In this document: in pieces, positions 17,134-25,722 of the stretch
How the letters are laid out: the number at the start of each line of letters is the position of its first letter
How positions within the stretch are numbered: the stretch's first letter is position 1
Source of the DNA: Oscillospiraceae bacterium
GTDB taxonomy: Bacteria; Bacillota_A; Clostridia; Oscillospirales; Oscillospiraceae
Length of the DNA: 33,032 bases
NCBI GenBank assembly: GCA_021771675.1
Contig: JAETOP010000030.1
Coordinates: forward strand, 1-33,032
Reading direction: 5' to 3'
The notes under the pieces: generated by a model
Told to the model about the DNA's origin: nothing
Seen by the model: the letters and a program-made list of their open reading frames with translations, nothing else
The model's database searches: none
Position numbers and translations under genes: made by a program

Positions 17134-18027
17134 CTAATGCGTAATACCGTAAAAATAGTCTTCAAAATATTGTAATGGTTCAGATGGTTTTGCAGTCTCC
17201 CGTGTGATCATAGCGGTCTGGGTACGATATACAGGATAAATGGGAAGGCATAATAGATCAGAGGTCAGGTATGCCCTTGCCACTCCAGACGAGAGAAAGG
17301 TAACCCCCATGTCAGCACGGATCATAGAGATTAAGCTATCCATATTTGGGCAGGTACATACAATGTTGGGCCGCACCCCACACTGTTTGAAGATATCGTC
17401 CATCTCCATCCGGATGCTGGTGGTTTTTTCCAGGGTGATAATGGGCACCGTGGACAGGTCGTGTACCTTTACGCTCTTTTGTCCACCAAAATCTCTTTTG
17501 AGGGACGCCACTACCATGATGGTGTCTTCCAAAAAAACACGAACATTTAAACGTGAATCCATTTGCCTACCAGGTGAAATGTGAATATTTGTAATTGCAG
17601 CATCTAATTCTCGGTTTAGAACCCGGTTAATCAGCGCAGAGCTCCATGCCACCTGAAGGTCAATATGGATATTCGGATAGACTTGATGAAAAGAGTTGAT
17701 GTACTCAGTTATATTGAGATGGGAGAGGGTAGCGAGCAGCCCAACTGACAATGTTCCGCCAACCTCCCGACGGTGGAGCTCCATTGTGCGCTGAAGCTCC
17801 GCCACCTGTTCCAATACCTTCTGAGCCCCATGGACAAATTCTTCCCCCGCGGCAGTCAGCACAACCTTACGGGTAGTGCGCTCAAAGAGCTTAAGGCCTA
17901 ACTCCTCCTCCAGCAAACTAATCTGTTGAGAGAGGGCGGGTTGTGTAATATAAAGCTGTTCAGCTGCCTTGGAAAAGTTGGACGTCTGAGCCAGCTGAAG
18001 CACATATCGGAGTTGGGAAAGCTCCAT
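17134..18027 (-). CDS. LysR-family transcriptional regulator
   Basis: The 297-aa protein has a winged HTH at residues 1-60 (MELSQLRYVLQLAQTSNFSK, AAEQLYITQPALSQQISLLE) and an inducer-binding domain of periplasmic-binding fold from about 90 (GTLSVGLLATLSHLNITEYI). AGGAGA lies 10 bases before the ATG. It is transcribed away from the EPSP-synthase-like gene, with 148 bases between the two starts, the standard layout for a LysR protein that activates the divergent operon and represses itself. The inducer is probably the compound handled by that operon; nothing in the sequence identifies it. Confidence 0.9.
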   Translation of the reverse strand: MELSQLRYVLQLAQTSNFSKAAEQLYITQPALSQQISLLEEELGLKLFERTTRKVVLTAAGEEFVHGAQKVLEQVAELQRTMELHRREVGGTLSVGLLATLSHLNITEYINSFHQVYPNIHIDLQVAWSSALINRVLNRELDAAITNIHISPGRQMDSRLNVRVFLEDTIMVVASLKRDFGGQKSVKVHDLSTVPIITLEKTTSIRMEMDDIFKQCGVRPNIVCTCPNMDSLISMIRADMGVTFLSSGVARAYLTSDLLCLPIYPVYRTQTAMITRETAKPSEPLQYFEDYFYGITH

Positions 18028-18053
18028 GAAACCGCTTCTCCTTTTATAAGTTC

Positions 18054-18111
18054 AGATTATAAATAGCATTATATCTAATTATTTCTCAAAACGCAAGGGG
18101 TCTGCTATACT
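18054..18111 (+). promoter_or_regulatory. Putative LysR operator and promoter of the enolpyruvyl-transferase operon
   Basis: TATAA-N6-TTATA (18058-18073) lies within a longer imperfect dyad. Downstream is TATACT (18106-18111) with a poor -35, TTCTCA, 17 bases before it. The dyad centre would be about 50 bases before the start point, the usual place for LysR activation of a weak promoter. The region is A+T rich, so the dyad could be chance. Confidence 0.4.
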
Positions 18112-18175
18112 TAATTCATCAATTGATTGACCTCTCGGCCGACGTGGTGCCAAAAAATTATGGAGATGTCAAACT

Positions 18176-19486
18176 ATGTTTTATTTGGTAAATCCTACAT
18201 CGCAGCTCAATGGTGACGTAAACGTTCCTGGCTCCAAGAGCCAGACTGCCCGGGGACTTGTTCTGGGCACGCTCGCAAAGGGTACCAGTCACATTCTGCA
18301 TCCCATGCTGAACCTGGACAACTATGACATTGCTGAGTGCTGCCGCCGACTGGGGGCCCAGGTAGACACTTCCAACGATGAGGACTGGGTGGTGAGCAGC
18401 CCTGGCCTGGAGGGGCTCCACATTCCCGGCGCAGTGCTGGACGTGGGCAACTCGGGAACCGGATTTTACTTTATTACCACGCTGGCGGCAATGCTTACCG
18501 GTAAAAGCGTTATCACCGGTGACTACCAGATCTGCTACCGCCCCATTGCTCCCTTACTGGATGCAATTCGGGAGATGGGCGGCAAGGCGATGTCCACCCG
18601 GGACAACGAGCTTGCGCCCTTGGTGATTGAGGGGCCTGTCGAGGGTGGTCACACGGTTCACCTTAACGGCAAAAACGTCCAGTGGGGCATTGGCCTCATG
18701 GTATGCTGTCCTGCACTGAAGGACACCACCACTATCGTTTACGATACCACCCTGGGCGAGCGTCCCTATGCCAACCTGACTATGGACTGGATGAAAGCAG
18801 CCGGCGTTCATTTGGAGAACTGCAACTATGAGAAGTTCGTTATTCCAGGCAACCAGACTTATCGCCCCTTCACCAAACGCACCTCCCGTGACTGGTGTTC
18901 TGCCAGCTACCCCCTGGTGGCAACCGCGATCATGAAAGAGAAGTGCCGCATCAAGCTGCTGGACATGGATATCAACGACTTCATGGGTGAACGCCACTAT
19001 GTGGACTGGATCAACGAGATGGGCGGACACGTCGAGGTTCTGAACGGCGGAAAGGACGGTATCATCGTTGAGGGCGGACATGAGCTCCACGGCATCGAGA
19101 TTGACTGTGGCGACACTCCTGATGCCGTACCTGCCCTTGCAGTGCTGGGCTGCTATGCTCAAGGCAAGATGAAGCTCTATAACATTGCCGCCAGCCGCAT
19201 GAAGGAAACTGACCGCTCCAAAACCATCGCACAGGAACTACGGAAGATGGGTGCCCACATCGACGAGGATGAGGACAGCCTGACCATTTACCACTCTCCT
19301 CTCCACGGAGCCACCATCGACGGACACAACGACCACCGCATCGTTATGGCCACCGCGTGCGCCGCCCTGGGTGCTGAGGGCCCCAGCTTTATTGACTCGG
19401 TTGACCATGTTGGGGTATCCTTCCCCCGTTTCTATGAGGAGATGAGGAATATCGGCGCCAACATGATTCGTTTGGCTGAGAAATAA
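18176..19486 (+). CDS. aroA: EPSP synthase (AroA) family enolpyruvyl transferase, acceptor probably not shikimate 3-phosphate
   Basis: Classic AroA (MurA-like fold) transfers enolpyruvate from PEP to shikimate 3-phosphate. The 436 aa are full length. Aligned by eye with the E. coli enzyme, PEP and catalytic residues remain: K21 (PGSKSQTAR), R122 (YRPI), D316 (DTPDA), E344 and R347 (KETDR), H387-R388 (DHR). The last PEP lysine (E. coli K411) is V414. The residues holding the 3-phosphate and ring differ: S169-S170 are N167-V168, S197 is E195, N336 is A339; S22, R26, Q169 and Y198 stay. GGAG lies about 10 bases before the ATG. No other shikimate gene is near. It is followed by a TAXI-TRAP transporter and faces a LysR gene. 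A diverged but true AroA is the alternative. Confidence 0.85.
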   Translation: MFYLVNPTSQLNGDVNVPGSKSQTARGLVLGTLAKGTSHILHPMLNLDNYDIAECCRRLGAQVDTSNDEDWVVSSPGLEGLHIPGAVLDVGNSGTGFYFITTLAAMLTGKSVITGDYQICYRPIAPLLDAIREMGGKAMSTRDNELAPLVIEGPVEGGHTVHLNGKNVQWGIGLMVCCPALKDTTTIVYDTTLGERPYANLTMDWMKAAGVHLENCNYEKFVIPGNQTYRPFTKRTSRDWCSASYPLVATAIMKEKCRIKLLDMDINDFMGERHYVDWINEMGGHVEVLNGGKDGIIVEGGHELHGIEIDCGDTPDAVPALAVLGCYAQGKMKLYNIAASRMKETDRSKTIAQELRKMGAHIDEDEDSLTIYHSPLHGATIDGHNDHRIVMATACAALGAEGPSFIDSVDHVGVSFPRFYEEMRNIGANMIRLAEK

Positions 19487-19561
19487 TTCCAACGACAAGG
19501 GATTCAAAAGCTGGTAGAATCAACGTACACAGACCCGTAACTAAATTTAGGAGGTATAGTT

Positions 19562-20578
19562 ATGAAAAAGATCGTTAATCTTTTGCTGGCCCTGGCTATG
19601 GCATTCTGCCTTTCGGCCTGCGGCAATTCCGACAGCCAGCCCAGTGCTCCCGCAGGCAACTCCGGCACTCCCGGCGGTGTGACCCGTATCACCATCGGCA
19701 CCGCCGGTACCTCCGGTGCACTCTATCCCATGGGGGTTGCCATGGCCGAAACCATCACCAACCATGTGGACGGCATCACCGCCACTGGTGAGTCCACTGC
19801 CGCATCCATCGAAAACCTGCGGAACCTCCATGACGGCAAGATGGCAATGGGCATCTCCATGAGCGAAATCTGTGCTTACGCTTACCACGGAATAGGCGAC
19901 TATGAGGGCAGTGATTACACAGATATCCGCGCGATGTTCTCCACCATTAACAACTATCTCCAGGTCTTTACGCTCAAGGACAGCGGCATCACCTCTATTG
20001 AGGATCTAAAGGGAAAAACTGTGAGCATGGGCTCCGCCGGCAGCGGCGGTGAGATGGCCGGACGTATGCTCCTGGGCGTCTATGGTCTGGACTACAACTC
20101 GGTCAACGCCCAGTTCATGGGTGAGTCCGACGGCGCCACCGCGCTGAAGGATGGCAAAATCGACGCCATGATCGCCACCCATCCCCTGAACTCTGCGGCC
20201 CTCACCGAGCTTACCACCTCTTGCAACGCGGTACTCCTGTCCATCGACAACGATGCGTTTTATGAGACTTATCCCGCCTACTCCAAAACCACCATTCCTG
20301 CGGGCACCTATCCCAACAACGATACCGACGTGGTAGTTCCGGGCAACAAAGTGATCATGTGTACCTCCCTTAACAGCGGCCTCACAGACGACCAGGTTTA
20401 CGAGATCACCAAAGCCATCTGGGAGAATCGGGACGAATGGGCATCCAGCGCCAAAAGCGTGGAGAGCCAGGCGATTTTTGACGATGTCCTCCAATGCATC
20501 GATCTCCCCCTGCACCCCGGCTCCATCCGTTACCTGGAGGAGAAGGGTGTGACCATTCCTGATGACCTGAAGGGCTGA
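19562..20578 (+). CDS. TAXI-type TRAP transporter solute-binding lipoprotein
   Basis: This extracytoplasmic receptor captures a substrate, usually an organic acid, for the TRAP permease that follows. The signal peptide ends in a lipobox LSAC with Cys at residue 20, so it is membrane-anchored. A Ser/Gly/Pro linker follows. The mature domain starts ITIGTAGTSGALYPMGVAMA, the hallmark of TAXI (NMT1-like) receptors, with IEDLKGKTVSMGSAGSGGEM in the hinge part. AGGAGG lies 7 bases before the ATG. It sits 75 bases after the aroA-like gene and is separated from the permease by a hairpin, which would make more receptor than permease. Confidence 0.92.
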   Translation: MKKIVNLLLALAMAFCLSACGNSDSQPSAPAGNSGTPGGVTRITIGTAGTSGALYPMGVAMAETITNHVDGITATGESTAASIENLRNLHDGKMAMGISMSEICAYAYHGIGDYEGSDYTDIRAMFSTINNYLQVFTLKDSGITSIEDLKGKTVSMGSAGSGGEMAGRMLLGVYGLDYNSVNAQFMGESDGATALKDGKIDAMIATHPLNSAALTELTTSCNAVLLSIDNDAFYETYPAYSKTTIPAGTYPNNDTDVVVPGNKVIMCTSLNSGLTDDQVYEITKAIWENRDEWASSAKSVESQAIFDDVLQCIDLPLHPGSIRYLEEKGVTIPDDLKG

Positions 20579-20586
20579 AACGATTA

Positions 20587-20619
20587 AAAAGGGGCGGACG
20601 CTTGCCGCCCGCCCCTTTT
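20587..20619 (+). terminator. Intercistronic hairpin between receptor and permease genes
   Basis: AAAAGGGGCGG and CCGCCCCTTTT form a perfect 11-bp stem with an 11-base loop that can itself pair with the stem's GC part. It lies 8 bases after the receptor stop. It probably acts as a leaky terminator or as a 3' RNA stabiliser, lowering permease expression relative to the receptor. Confidence 0.7.
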
Positions 20620-20636
20620 GCGAATGAGGTGATAAT

Positions 20637-22538
20637 ATGAACGATAAGCTCCAGTCCAAAAGCGCAAAGGCACTGGATATCATCCTGTCTGTGGTATGCT
20701 TTGTGGTGGCGTTGTTCCACGTTTTCATAGCTTGGGATACCTCCATCAGCCTGGTTCAACAGCGGGTGTTCCATGTCTTTGCAATGCTCCTGATTTATTT
20801 CCTCATGCAAACCCAAAAAGCTGCCTCAGATGGAAAAGTCACAAGGTTCCTCCATGGCGCCCTCTCTCTGATTACCACGGTGGTAGGCGGTTATTTTCTG
20901 GCCAATACCACCCTGACCGCCCTGTCGAAACGGGGGATCAGCGGTGCCACCGATCTGGACATCGTCATGGGCGTCTTGCTCATCCTGGCCGTCATGGTAC
21001 TGGCCTGGCGGACAGTAGGCTGGGCCTTGACTGCCCTGAGCGCCATTTTCATCCTTTACGCCGTAGCTGGGCCTTATATGCCCGAGCTCATCGCCCACCG
21101 GGGCTATGATATCCCGTATATCACGAGCTATGTGGCCTGGACAAGTGAATCCATTTTCGGCACCTGCATCAGTGCTTGCGTGTCTTTTGTGGCGCTGTAT
21201 ATCATTTTCGGAGAGCTGCTCGATGTGTTTGGCGCGGGCCAGTTCTTTATTGATATCGCATATGCCCTCACCGGTCGGATGAAAGGCGGCCCGGCAGAGG
21301 CTTCCGTGGTGTCCAGCGCCTTAATGGGTTCCATCAACGGTTCCGCAGTGGCAAACGTGGTCACCACCGGCACGTTCACCATTCCCCTGATGAAGAAGGT
21401 GGGCTACCGTCCGGAATTTGCCGGCGCGGTAGAGGCGGTGGCCTCCACCGGCGGGCAGCTTCTGCCTCCAGTTATGGGTGCCGCGGCCTTTGTTATGGCC
21501 GACCTGACGGGCATTCCCTATTCCACCATCATCATCGCGGCGATCATTCCTGGTATTCTTTACTATCTAAGCCTTGGCACCTCGGTATATCTTGAGGCAG
21601 ACAAGCAAGGGTTGCAGGCGGAGCGTGCGGATAAGCTGCCTCAGGTGAAAAAGGTACTCAAAGAGGGCTGGTATTATGCCCTGCCCATTCTTGTGTTGAT
21701 TGTCGCCCTGCTGGGCTTCGGCCTCTCCGCCAACTTTGCCGCACTATTCAGCATTGCGGTGCTGTTAGTCATCGGTTTTGCCAAGGAGTGGATCACCAAC
21801 AAGCGGCTGCCGTTCAAAGAGGTGTTTGACGCGCTGGTGAAGGCATCCAAGACTACTGTGTCCGTGACAATCGCCTGCGCCTGCGCTGGCATCGTGATCG
21901 GCATCGTATCCATGACCGGCATCGGTATCAAATTTACCAGCATCGTTTTTCAGCTCTCCGGCGGGCATCTGATTCTGATGCTCCTCCTGGTTATGCTGGC
22001 CTGCATCATCATGGGCATGGGGCTTCCCAGCACGGCGGCGTATATTATTGCCGCCACTGTGGGCGTACCCAGTTTGGTTGCCGCAGGTATCCCCGAATTA
22101 CCCGCCAACCTTTTTGTGTTCTATTTCGCCATCATGTCTTTTATCACCCCGCCAGTGGCGGTGGCTGCCTATGCTGCGGCTGGCCTTGCCGACGCCAGTG
22201 CCAGCAAAACAGGGTGGCTGGCCTTTATGCTGGGTTTGCCCGGCTTTATCATCCCGTTTGTCTATGTCTATAATCCCGCCTTGCTGATTGTGGACACCCC
22301 AGTGTGGGATACGGTCTGGATCGTGATCTTGTCCACCTTCGCAGTTACACTCATGTCTATGACGGTAATCGGTTGGTTCAAGGGAAGGCTGAATCCAATT
22401 TTCCGAATTGCCATAGCCGTGGCTGCTATCCTGATGTTTGTCCCCGGTTTGATCTTCGACATAATCGGTTTGGTAATGGGTGCCAGTATCATCGGCTTCC
22501 TCTTTTTCACGCGGCGTAAAATGCCTGGTGTGGTATAG
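20637..22538 (+). CDS. TRAP transporter fused permease (DctQ-DctM type)
   Basis: The 633-aa integral membrane protein joins the small (4-helix) and large (about 12-helix) TRAP subunits, as is usual for TAXI systems. The large-subunit signatures are MGSINGSAVANVVTTGTFTI and GGQLLPPVMGAAAFVMA, with the repeat MGMGLPSTAAYIIAATVGVP and FITPPVAVAAYAAAGLA. It drives ion-coupled uptake of the ligand held by the receptor. GAGGTG lies 6 bases before the ATG. A terminator hairpin follows about 200 bases downstream, after a stretch with a foreign remnant. The substrate is unknown; context suggests the acceptor or product of the aroA-like enzyme. Confidence 0.93.
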   Translation: MNDKLQSKSAKALDIILSVVCFVVALFHVFIAWDTSISLVQQRVFHVFAMLLIYFLMQTQKAASDGKVTRFLHGALSLITTVVGGYFLANTTLTALSKRGISGATDLDIVMGVLLILAVMVLAWRTVGWALTALSAIFILYAVAGPYMPELIAHRGYDIPYITSYVAWTSESIFGTCISACVSFVALYIIFGELLDVFGAGQFFIDIAYALTGRMKGGPAEASVVSSALMGSINGSAVANVVTTGTFTIPLMKKVGYRPEFAGAVEAVASTGGQLLPPVMGAAAFVMADLTGIPYSTIIIAAIIPGILYYLSLGTSVYLEADKQGLQAERADKLPQVKKVLKEGWYYALPILVLIVALLGFGLSANFAALFSIAVLLVIGFAKEWITNKRLPFKEVFDALVKASKTTVSVTIACACAGIVIGIVSMTGIGIKFTSIVFQLSGGHLILMLLLVMLACIIMGMGLPSTAAYIIAATVGVPSLVAAGIPELPANLFVFYFAIMSFITPPVAVAAYAAAGLADASASKTGWLAFMLGLPGFIIPFVYVYNPALLIVDTPVWDTVWIVILSTFAVTLMSMTVIGWFKGRLNPIFRIAIAVAAILMFVPGLIFDIIGLVMGASIIGFLFFTRRKMPGVV

Positions 22539-22609
22539 GGATCAAAAACAGGCTATTCAGCAGCTATTCATCGGGTTGTTAGGATGGGCTTTTTGACACA
22601 AAAGACAGT

Positions 22610-22717
22610 TTAGCCTTTGAGCCTCACGCCCTCTTTGGCCTCGCAAATCGAGTACCATTGATTCGCTTGCATCAGCTTTTCCCAGAATCGAACCGCAAAA
22701 ACGGTTTCACTACATTT
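22610..22717 (-). pseudogene. C-terminal remnant of an unidentified gene
   Basis: On the minus strand, after a TAG, one frame reads KCSETVFAVRFWEKLMQANQ then WYSICEAKEGVRLKG and TAA. The composition is protein-like, but there is no start or ribosome site and the match stops abruptly. It looks like the tail of a mobile-element gene left between the TRAP operon and its terminator. The family is not recognised. Confidence 0.4.
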
Positions 22718-22739
22718 CTATTTTTCTGCGTCCCCAAAA

Positions 22740-22795
22740 CTGGCGAGGGTTATTCTGGACACCGCAATGTCCCGGACTTCCCTCGCCAGCTTTTT
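22740..22795 (+). terminator. Large-loop terminator
   Basis: CTGGCGAGGG pairs with CCCTCGCCAG (10 bp) around a 30-base loop that holds a smaller GGACA/TGTCC hairpin; CTTTTT follows. It probably ends the TRAP operon. Confidence 0.65.
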
Positions 22796-22837
22796 GCCTA
22801 TTTACCCGCTATTCAGTAATCATAAAGGAGTATTTCT

Positions 22838-23488
22838 ATGAAGATAAATCAAAAAATTTGTCGTGCTATATACTATATTCTTGGCCTCACTATTTTAGCG
22901 CTTGGGCTGACACTGAATGCCAAAACCGGGTTAGGTGTGTCGCCCATCACTTCGTTGCCATACACCGTCGCGGAGATTCTACAGATCAATTTCGGCAATA
23001 CGGTCTTTCTCTCCTACCTAATTTTTATTGCCATAGAACTGGCTTTGACGAAGCAACCATCGGAGCGAATTTTGATTATTTTGCAGATTCCGCTAAGCAT
23101 CGTGTTTACGCGGGTAATGAATCTATTCGGCGGTCTTTTTACCCTGTATGTAGAAACACTCTGGCAACGGATGCTTCTCCTGCTGTGCGCAATTTTTTGT
23201 ACGGGAGTTGGCGCGGCATTGACAATGAATATGCGCCTTGTACCCAATCCGGGCGACGGGGTTGTCCAGTCGATTTCTGAGTTCTCCGGTCAGGAGGTTG
23301 GTCTGGTCAAAAATTGTGTGGACTTGATCAATGTACTCTGTGCGTTTCTCCTTGGCTGCCTGGCCGGAAACCCACTGTTGGGGGTGGGGCTCGGAACGGT
23401 GATTGGTGTATTCGGTATTGGACGTATTGTAGCGCTATTTAACAAACTTTTTAAGGAGCGCCTTCAGACACAGTCAGGCCTCTCCTAA
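22838..23488 (+). CDS. YczE/YitT-like integral membrane protein (DUF6198 type)
   Basis: The 216-aa protein has about five to six membrane helices. It shows the family's signatures: YYILGLTILALGLTLNAKTG, then LGVSPITSLPYTVAEIL, and a second half beginning GAALTMNMRLVPNPGDGVVQ. These two half-repeats resemble each other, as in YczE and YitT proteins. Function is not settled; transport of a small molecule is likely. AAAGGAG lies 8 bases before the ATG. It appears to be transcribed alone, flanked by terminators. Confidence 0.75.
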   Translation: MKINQKICRAIYYILGLTILALGLTLNAKTGLGVSPITSLPYTVAEILQINFGNTVFLSYLIFIAIELALTKQPSERILIILQIPLSIVFTRVMNLFGGLFTLYVETLWQRMLLLLCAIFCTGVGAALTMNMRLVPNPGDGVVQSISEFSGQEVGLVKNCVDLINVLCAFLLGCLAGNPLLGVGLGTVIGVFGIGRIVALFNKLFKERLQTQSGLS

Positions 23489-23610
23489 GGTGCATAAACA
23501 AACATCAGAAATTTGCCGCATTTCCCGCCAATTTCCAGGGTCAGGTTAAAAGACCCTACCCTATCTAAACAAATTGTTGTCAGCTGTCCGGATTGAGTAG
23601 GGCTGTTTTT

Positions 23611-23648
23611 GCCTGTAGCCCTTATATTTCAAGGGCTACAGGCTTTTT
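23611..23648 (+). terminator. Strong intrinsic terminator
   Basis: A perfect 13-bp stem (GCCTGTAGCCCTT with its complement) and a 7-base loop run straight into TTTTT. A weaker hairpin (AGGGTC/GACCCT) lies about 75 bases before it. Confidence 0.85.
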
Positions 23649-23904
23649 CGCTTCGGGTGCCATATGTCGTGGATCAAAAGCAAACCGGTCAAAATCAAAA
23701 CGCAAAACGTATAGGCGAAGGAATACGAGTCCTTACTGAGGTCTCCTGCGGGGCGTCAAATACTGCATCTCTTGGAATCGCAAATGCAGTCGCTTCAAAT
23801 CCACACATCTGTAACAGCCGGCTTCCAACCGAAAAGAACTATTTGTACGTCAAAAAGGGTGGTATTCTCACAGTACTTCCATACTCTATGTTTTTTCGCA
23901 TTCG
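23649..23904. other. Non-coding stretch without a recognisable gene
   Basis: Between the terminator and the ABC exporter's end there are open frames on both strands, but none has a ribosome site, a known motif or convincing codon use. I see no RNA gene or repeat here. It may hold decayed sequence. Confidence 0.4.
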
Positions 23905-25722
23905 TTATGTCGCAAACCCCGCATATTGCGTCATGTAGAGATGGTAGTATTTCCCTTTTTGTGCAATCAGCATCTGGTGGCTGCCACATTCCACTATTCT
24001 GCCCTGATCCATTACCACGATCATATCTGCATCCCGGATGGTGGATAGCCGGTGGGCAATGACGATGCTGGTGCGGTTCTCCATAATCTTCTGCATAGCT
24101 TCTTGGATGGCCCGCTCCGTTCGGGTGTCCACATTGGAGGTGGCTTCGTCCAGAATCAATATCTTCGGGTCTGCCACAAATGCCCGGGCAATGGCCAGCA
24201 GCTGACGCTGCCCATAGCTGATGTTCTCGCCACCCCCGGTCAGAATAGTATACCAACCTTGGGGCACGCCCTCGATCAGTTCGCCGCAGTGGCTCATACG
24301 GGCCGCCTGTTCCACATCTTCTAAGGATGCGTGCTCGCTTCCATATCTCAGGTTGTTTAGGATGGTATCATGGAACAGCACTGTGTCCTGCAAAACGATA
24401 GCCACATTCCGACGCAGGTCATCCCTGGAAATGTTCTGAATATCCTGCCCGTCAATCAAGATCGTTCCACTGTCAATGTCGTAAAAGCGCATGAGCAGAT
24501 TGACCAGCGTGGTTTTGCCGCTGCCTGTGGCCCCCACCAGTGCCACTTTTTCCCCCGGAGGCACCACCAGGCTGAAATCCCGGATCACCGGCTGGCCCGG
24601 GACATAGGAAAACTGTACCTGCCTGAATGTTACAGCGGCGGGGCCGTCCTCCAGCGCGTTCCCGGTTTTATCCTCATCCGGCTCATCCAGGACGGCAAAT
24701 ACTCGTTCCGCTCCGGCGATGGCGGTCTGGAGCTGACCGTATATCTGCGCCAGCTCGTTGATAGGGCGGCTAAACTGTTTGGCGTAGACAATGAAAGCGG
24801 AGATGACCCCCACGGAGATCAAACCGCTGGCGGAAAAGTATCCGCCGAAGGCGGCGATGATGACAAAGCCAATGTTGCCGATGCAGTTCATCACCGGCCC
24901 CATAACCCCGCTGAAAATATCCGTTTTGATGCCTGCACGGGTCAGGGAATCGGAGATGGCGCAGAATTCCCCCACTGTGGCCTCCTGGTGGTTGTAAGCC
25001 ACCATAGTGCGGTAGCCGGACACCATCTCCTCAACGGTACCGTTGAGCCTGCCCAGCAGCATCTGCCGCTGCCGGGAAAATTTGCGTACCCTCCCGGAGA
25101 GCACCTTGGTTGCCAGAAGGGTCAGCAGAACGGTGGCGCAGCTGAGCAGTGCCAGCTGCCAGCAGTACCACAGCATCACGGCCACCGTCCCCAGTATGGT
25201 TAGGACACCGGAAAACAGCGAAGGAAGGGATTGGGAGATGGTGGTGGAGATATTCTCCACATCGTTGGTCATGCGGCTCATCACATCGCCGTGGGAGTGG
25301 GTGTCCATATAGCGGATGGGTAGGTCTACCAGTTTCCCGAACAGCTCTCCCCGCATCCGTTTTACGATGCGCTGGCTCAGATGGGCGCTGAGCAGCCCCT
25401 GCATCAGCTGGCAGGCGCTGTAAAGAGTATAGACAGCCAACATTCCCAATACGGTCCCCAACAAACTGTCCTTCCGGATACCTGCGATCGCATCAATGGC
25501 ATTGCTTTGCAGGCTGGGGGCGTAAACCCCACACGCCGTGCCCAAAACCACCACAAGCAGTATGGCCAACACCATGGCTTTCTCCCGGGCAAAATAGGCC
25601 GCGATGCGTCGAAGCGTCGCCCCGGCATTTTCCGCGTGTTCCGCCTGAGCAAACCGCTGCTCCCGATTCATCATGCCGGGGATGTTACGGGCAGCAAGCG
25701 TCTGCTCTTTTTGTTCAGACAA
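23905..25722 (-). CDS. Heterodimeric ABC exporter, subunit with consensus catalytic residues
   Basis: A membrane domain of six helices (about residues 45-330) is followed by an ATPase domain. Walker A is GATGSGKTT, Q-loop IVLQDTVLF, signature ISYGQRQLL (not the standard LSGGQ), Walker B ILILDEATSNVD with the catalytic Glu, and H-loop IAHRLSTI. The start is TTG overlapping the end of the first subunit by 8 bases, with AGGAGG 9 bases ahead; this gives 605 aa, and the longer open frame upstream lies inside the partner gene. The first 45 residues form a cytosolic lead-in (AARNIPGMMNREQRFAQAEH). Half-sites complement those of the partner, as in BmrCD or TM287/288 exporters. Likely substrates are drugs or lipids. 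Confidence 0.93.
   Translation of the reverse strand: MSEQKEQTLAARNIPGMMNREQRFAQAEHAENAGATLRRIAAYFAREKAMVLAILLVVVLGTACGVYAPSLQSNAIDAIAGIRKDSLLGTVLGMLAVYTLYSACQLMQGLLSAHLSQRIVKRMRGELFGKLVDLPIRYMDTHSHGDVMSRMTNDVENISTTISQSLPSLFSGVLTILGTVAVMLWYCWQLALLSCATVLLTLLATKVLSGRVRKFSRQRQMLLGRLNGTVEEMVSGYRTMVAYNHQEATVGEFCAISDSLTRAGIKTDIFSGVMGPVMNCIGNIGFVIIAAFGGYFSASGLISVGVISAFIVYAKQFSRPINELAQIYGQLQTAIAGAERVFAVLDEPDEDKTGNALEDGPAAVTFRQVQFSYVPGQPVIRDFSLVVPPGEKVALVGATGSGKTTLVNLLMRFYDIDSGTILIDGQDIQNISRDDLRRNVAIVLQDTVLFHDTILNNLRYGSEHASLEDVEQAARMSHCGELIEGVPQGWYTILTGGGENISYGQRQLLAIARAFVADPKILILDEATSNVDTRTERAIQEAMQKIMENRTSIVIAHRLSTIRDADMIVVMDQGRIVECGSHQMLIAQKGKYYHLYMTQYAGFAT

Noticed and set aside
22680..22725. tRNA gene suggested by GAATCGAACC on the plus strand (a reversed T-loop)
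   Set aside because: No acceptor, D-arm or anticodon arm can be folded around it; the stretch reads as a protein remnant on the minus strand.
23609..23938. A 109-aa plus-strand gene after the YczE-like gene
   Set aside because: It begins inside a strong terminator hairpin, has no ribosome site and runs into the exporter's 3' end.
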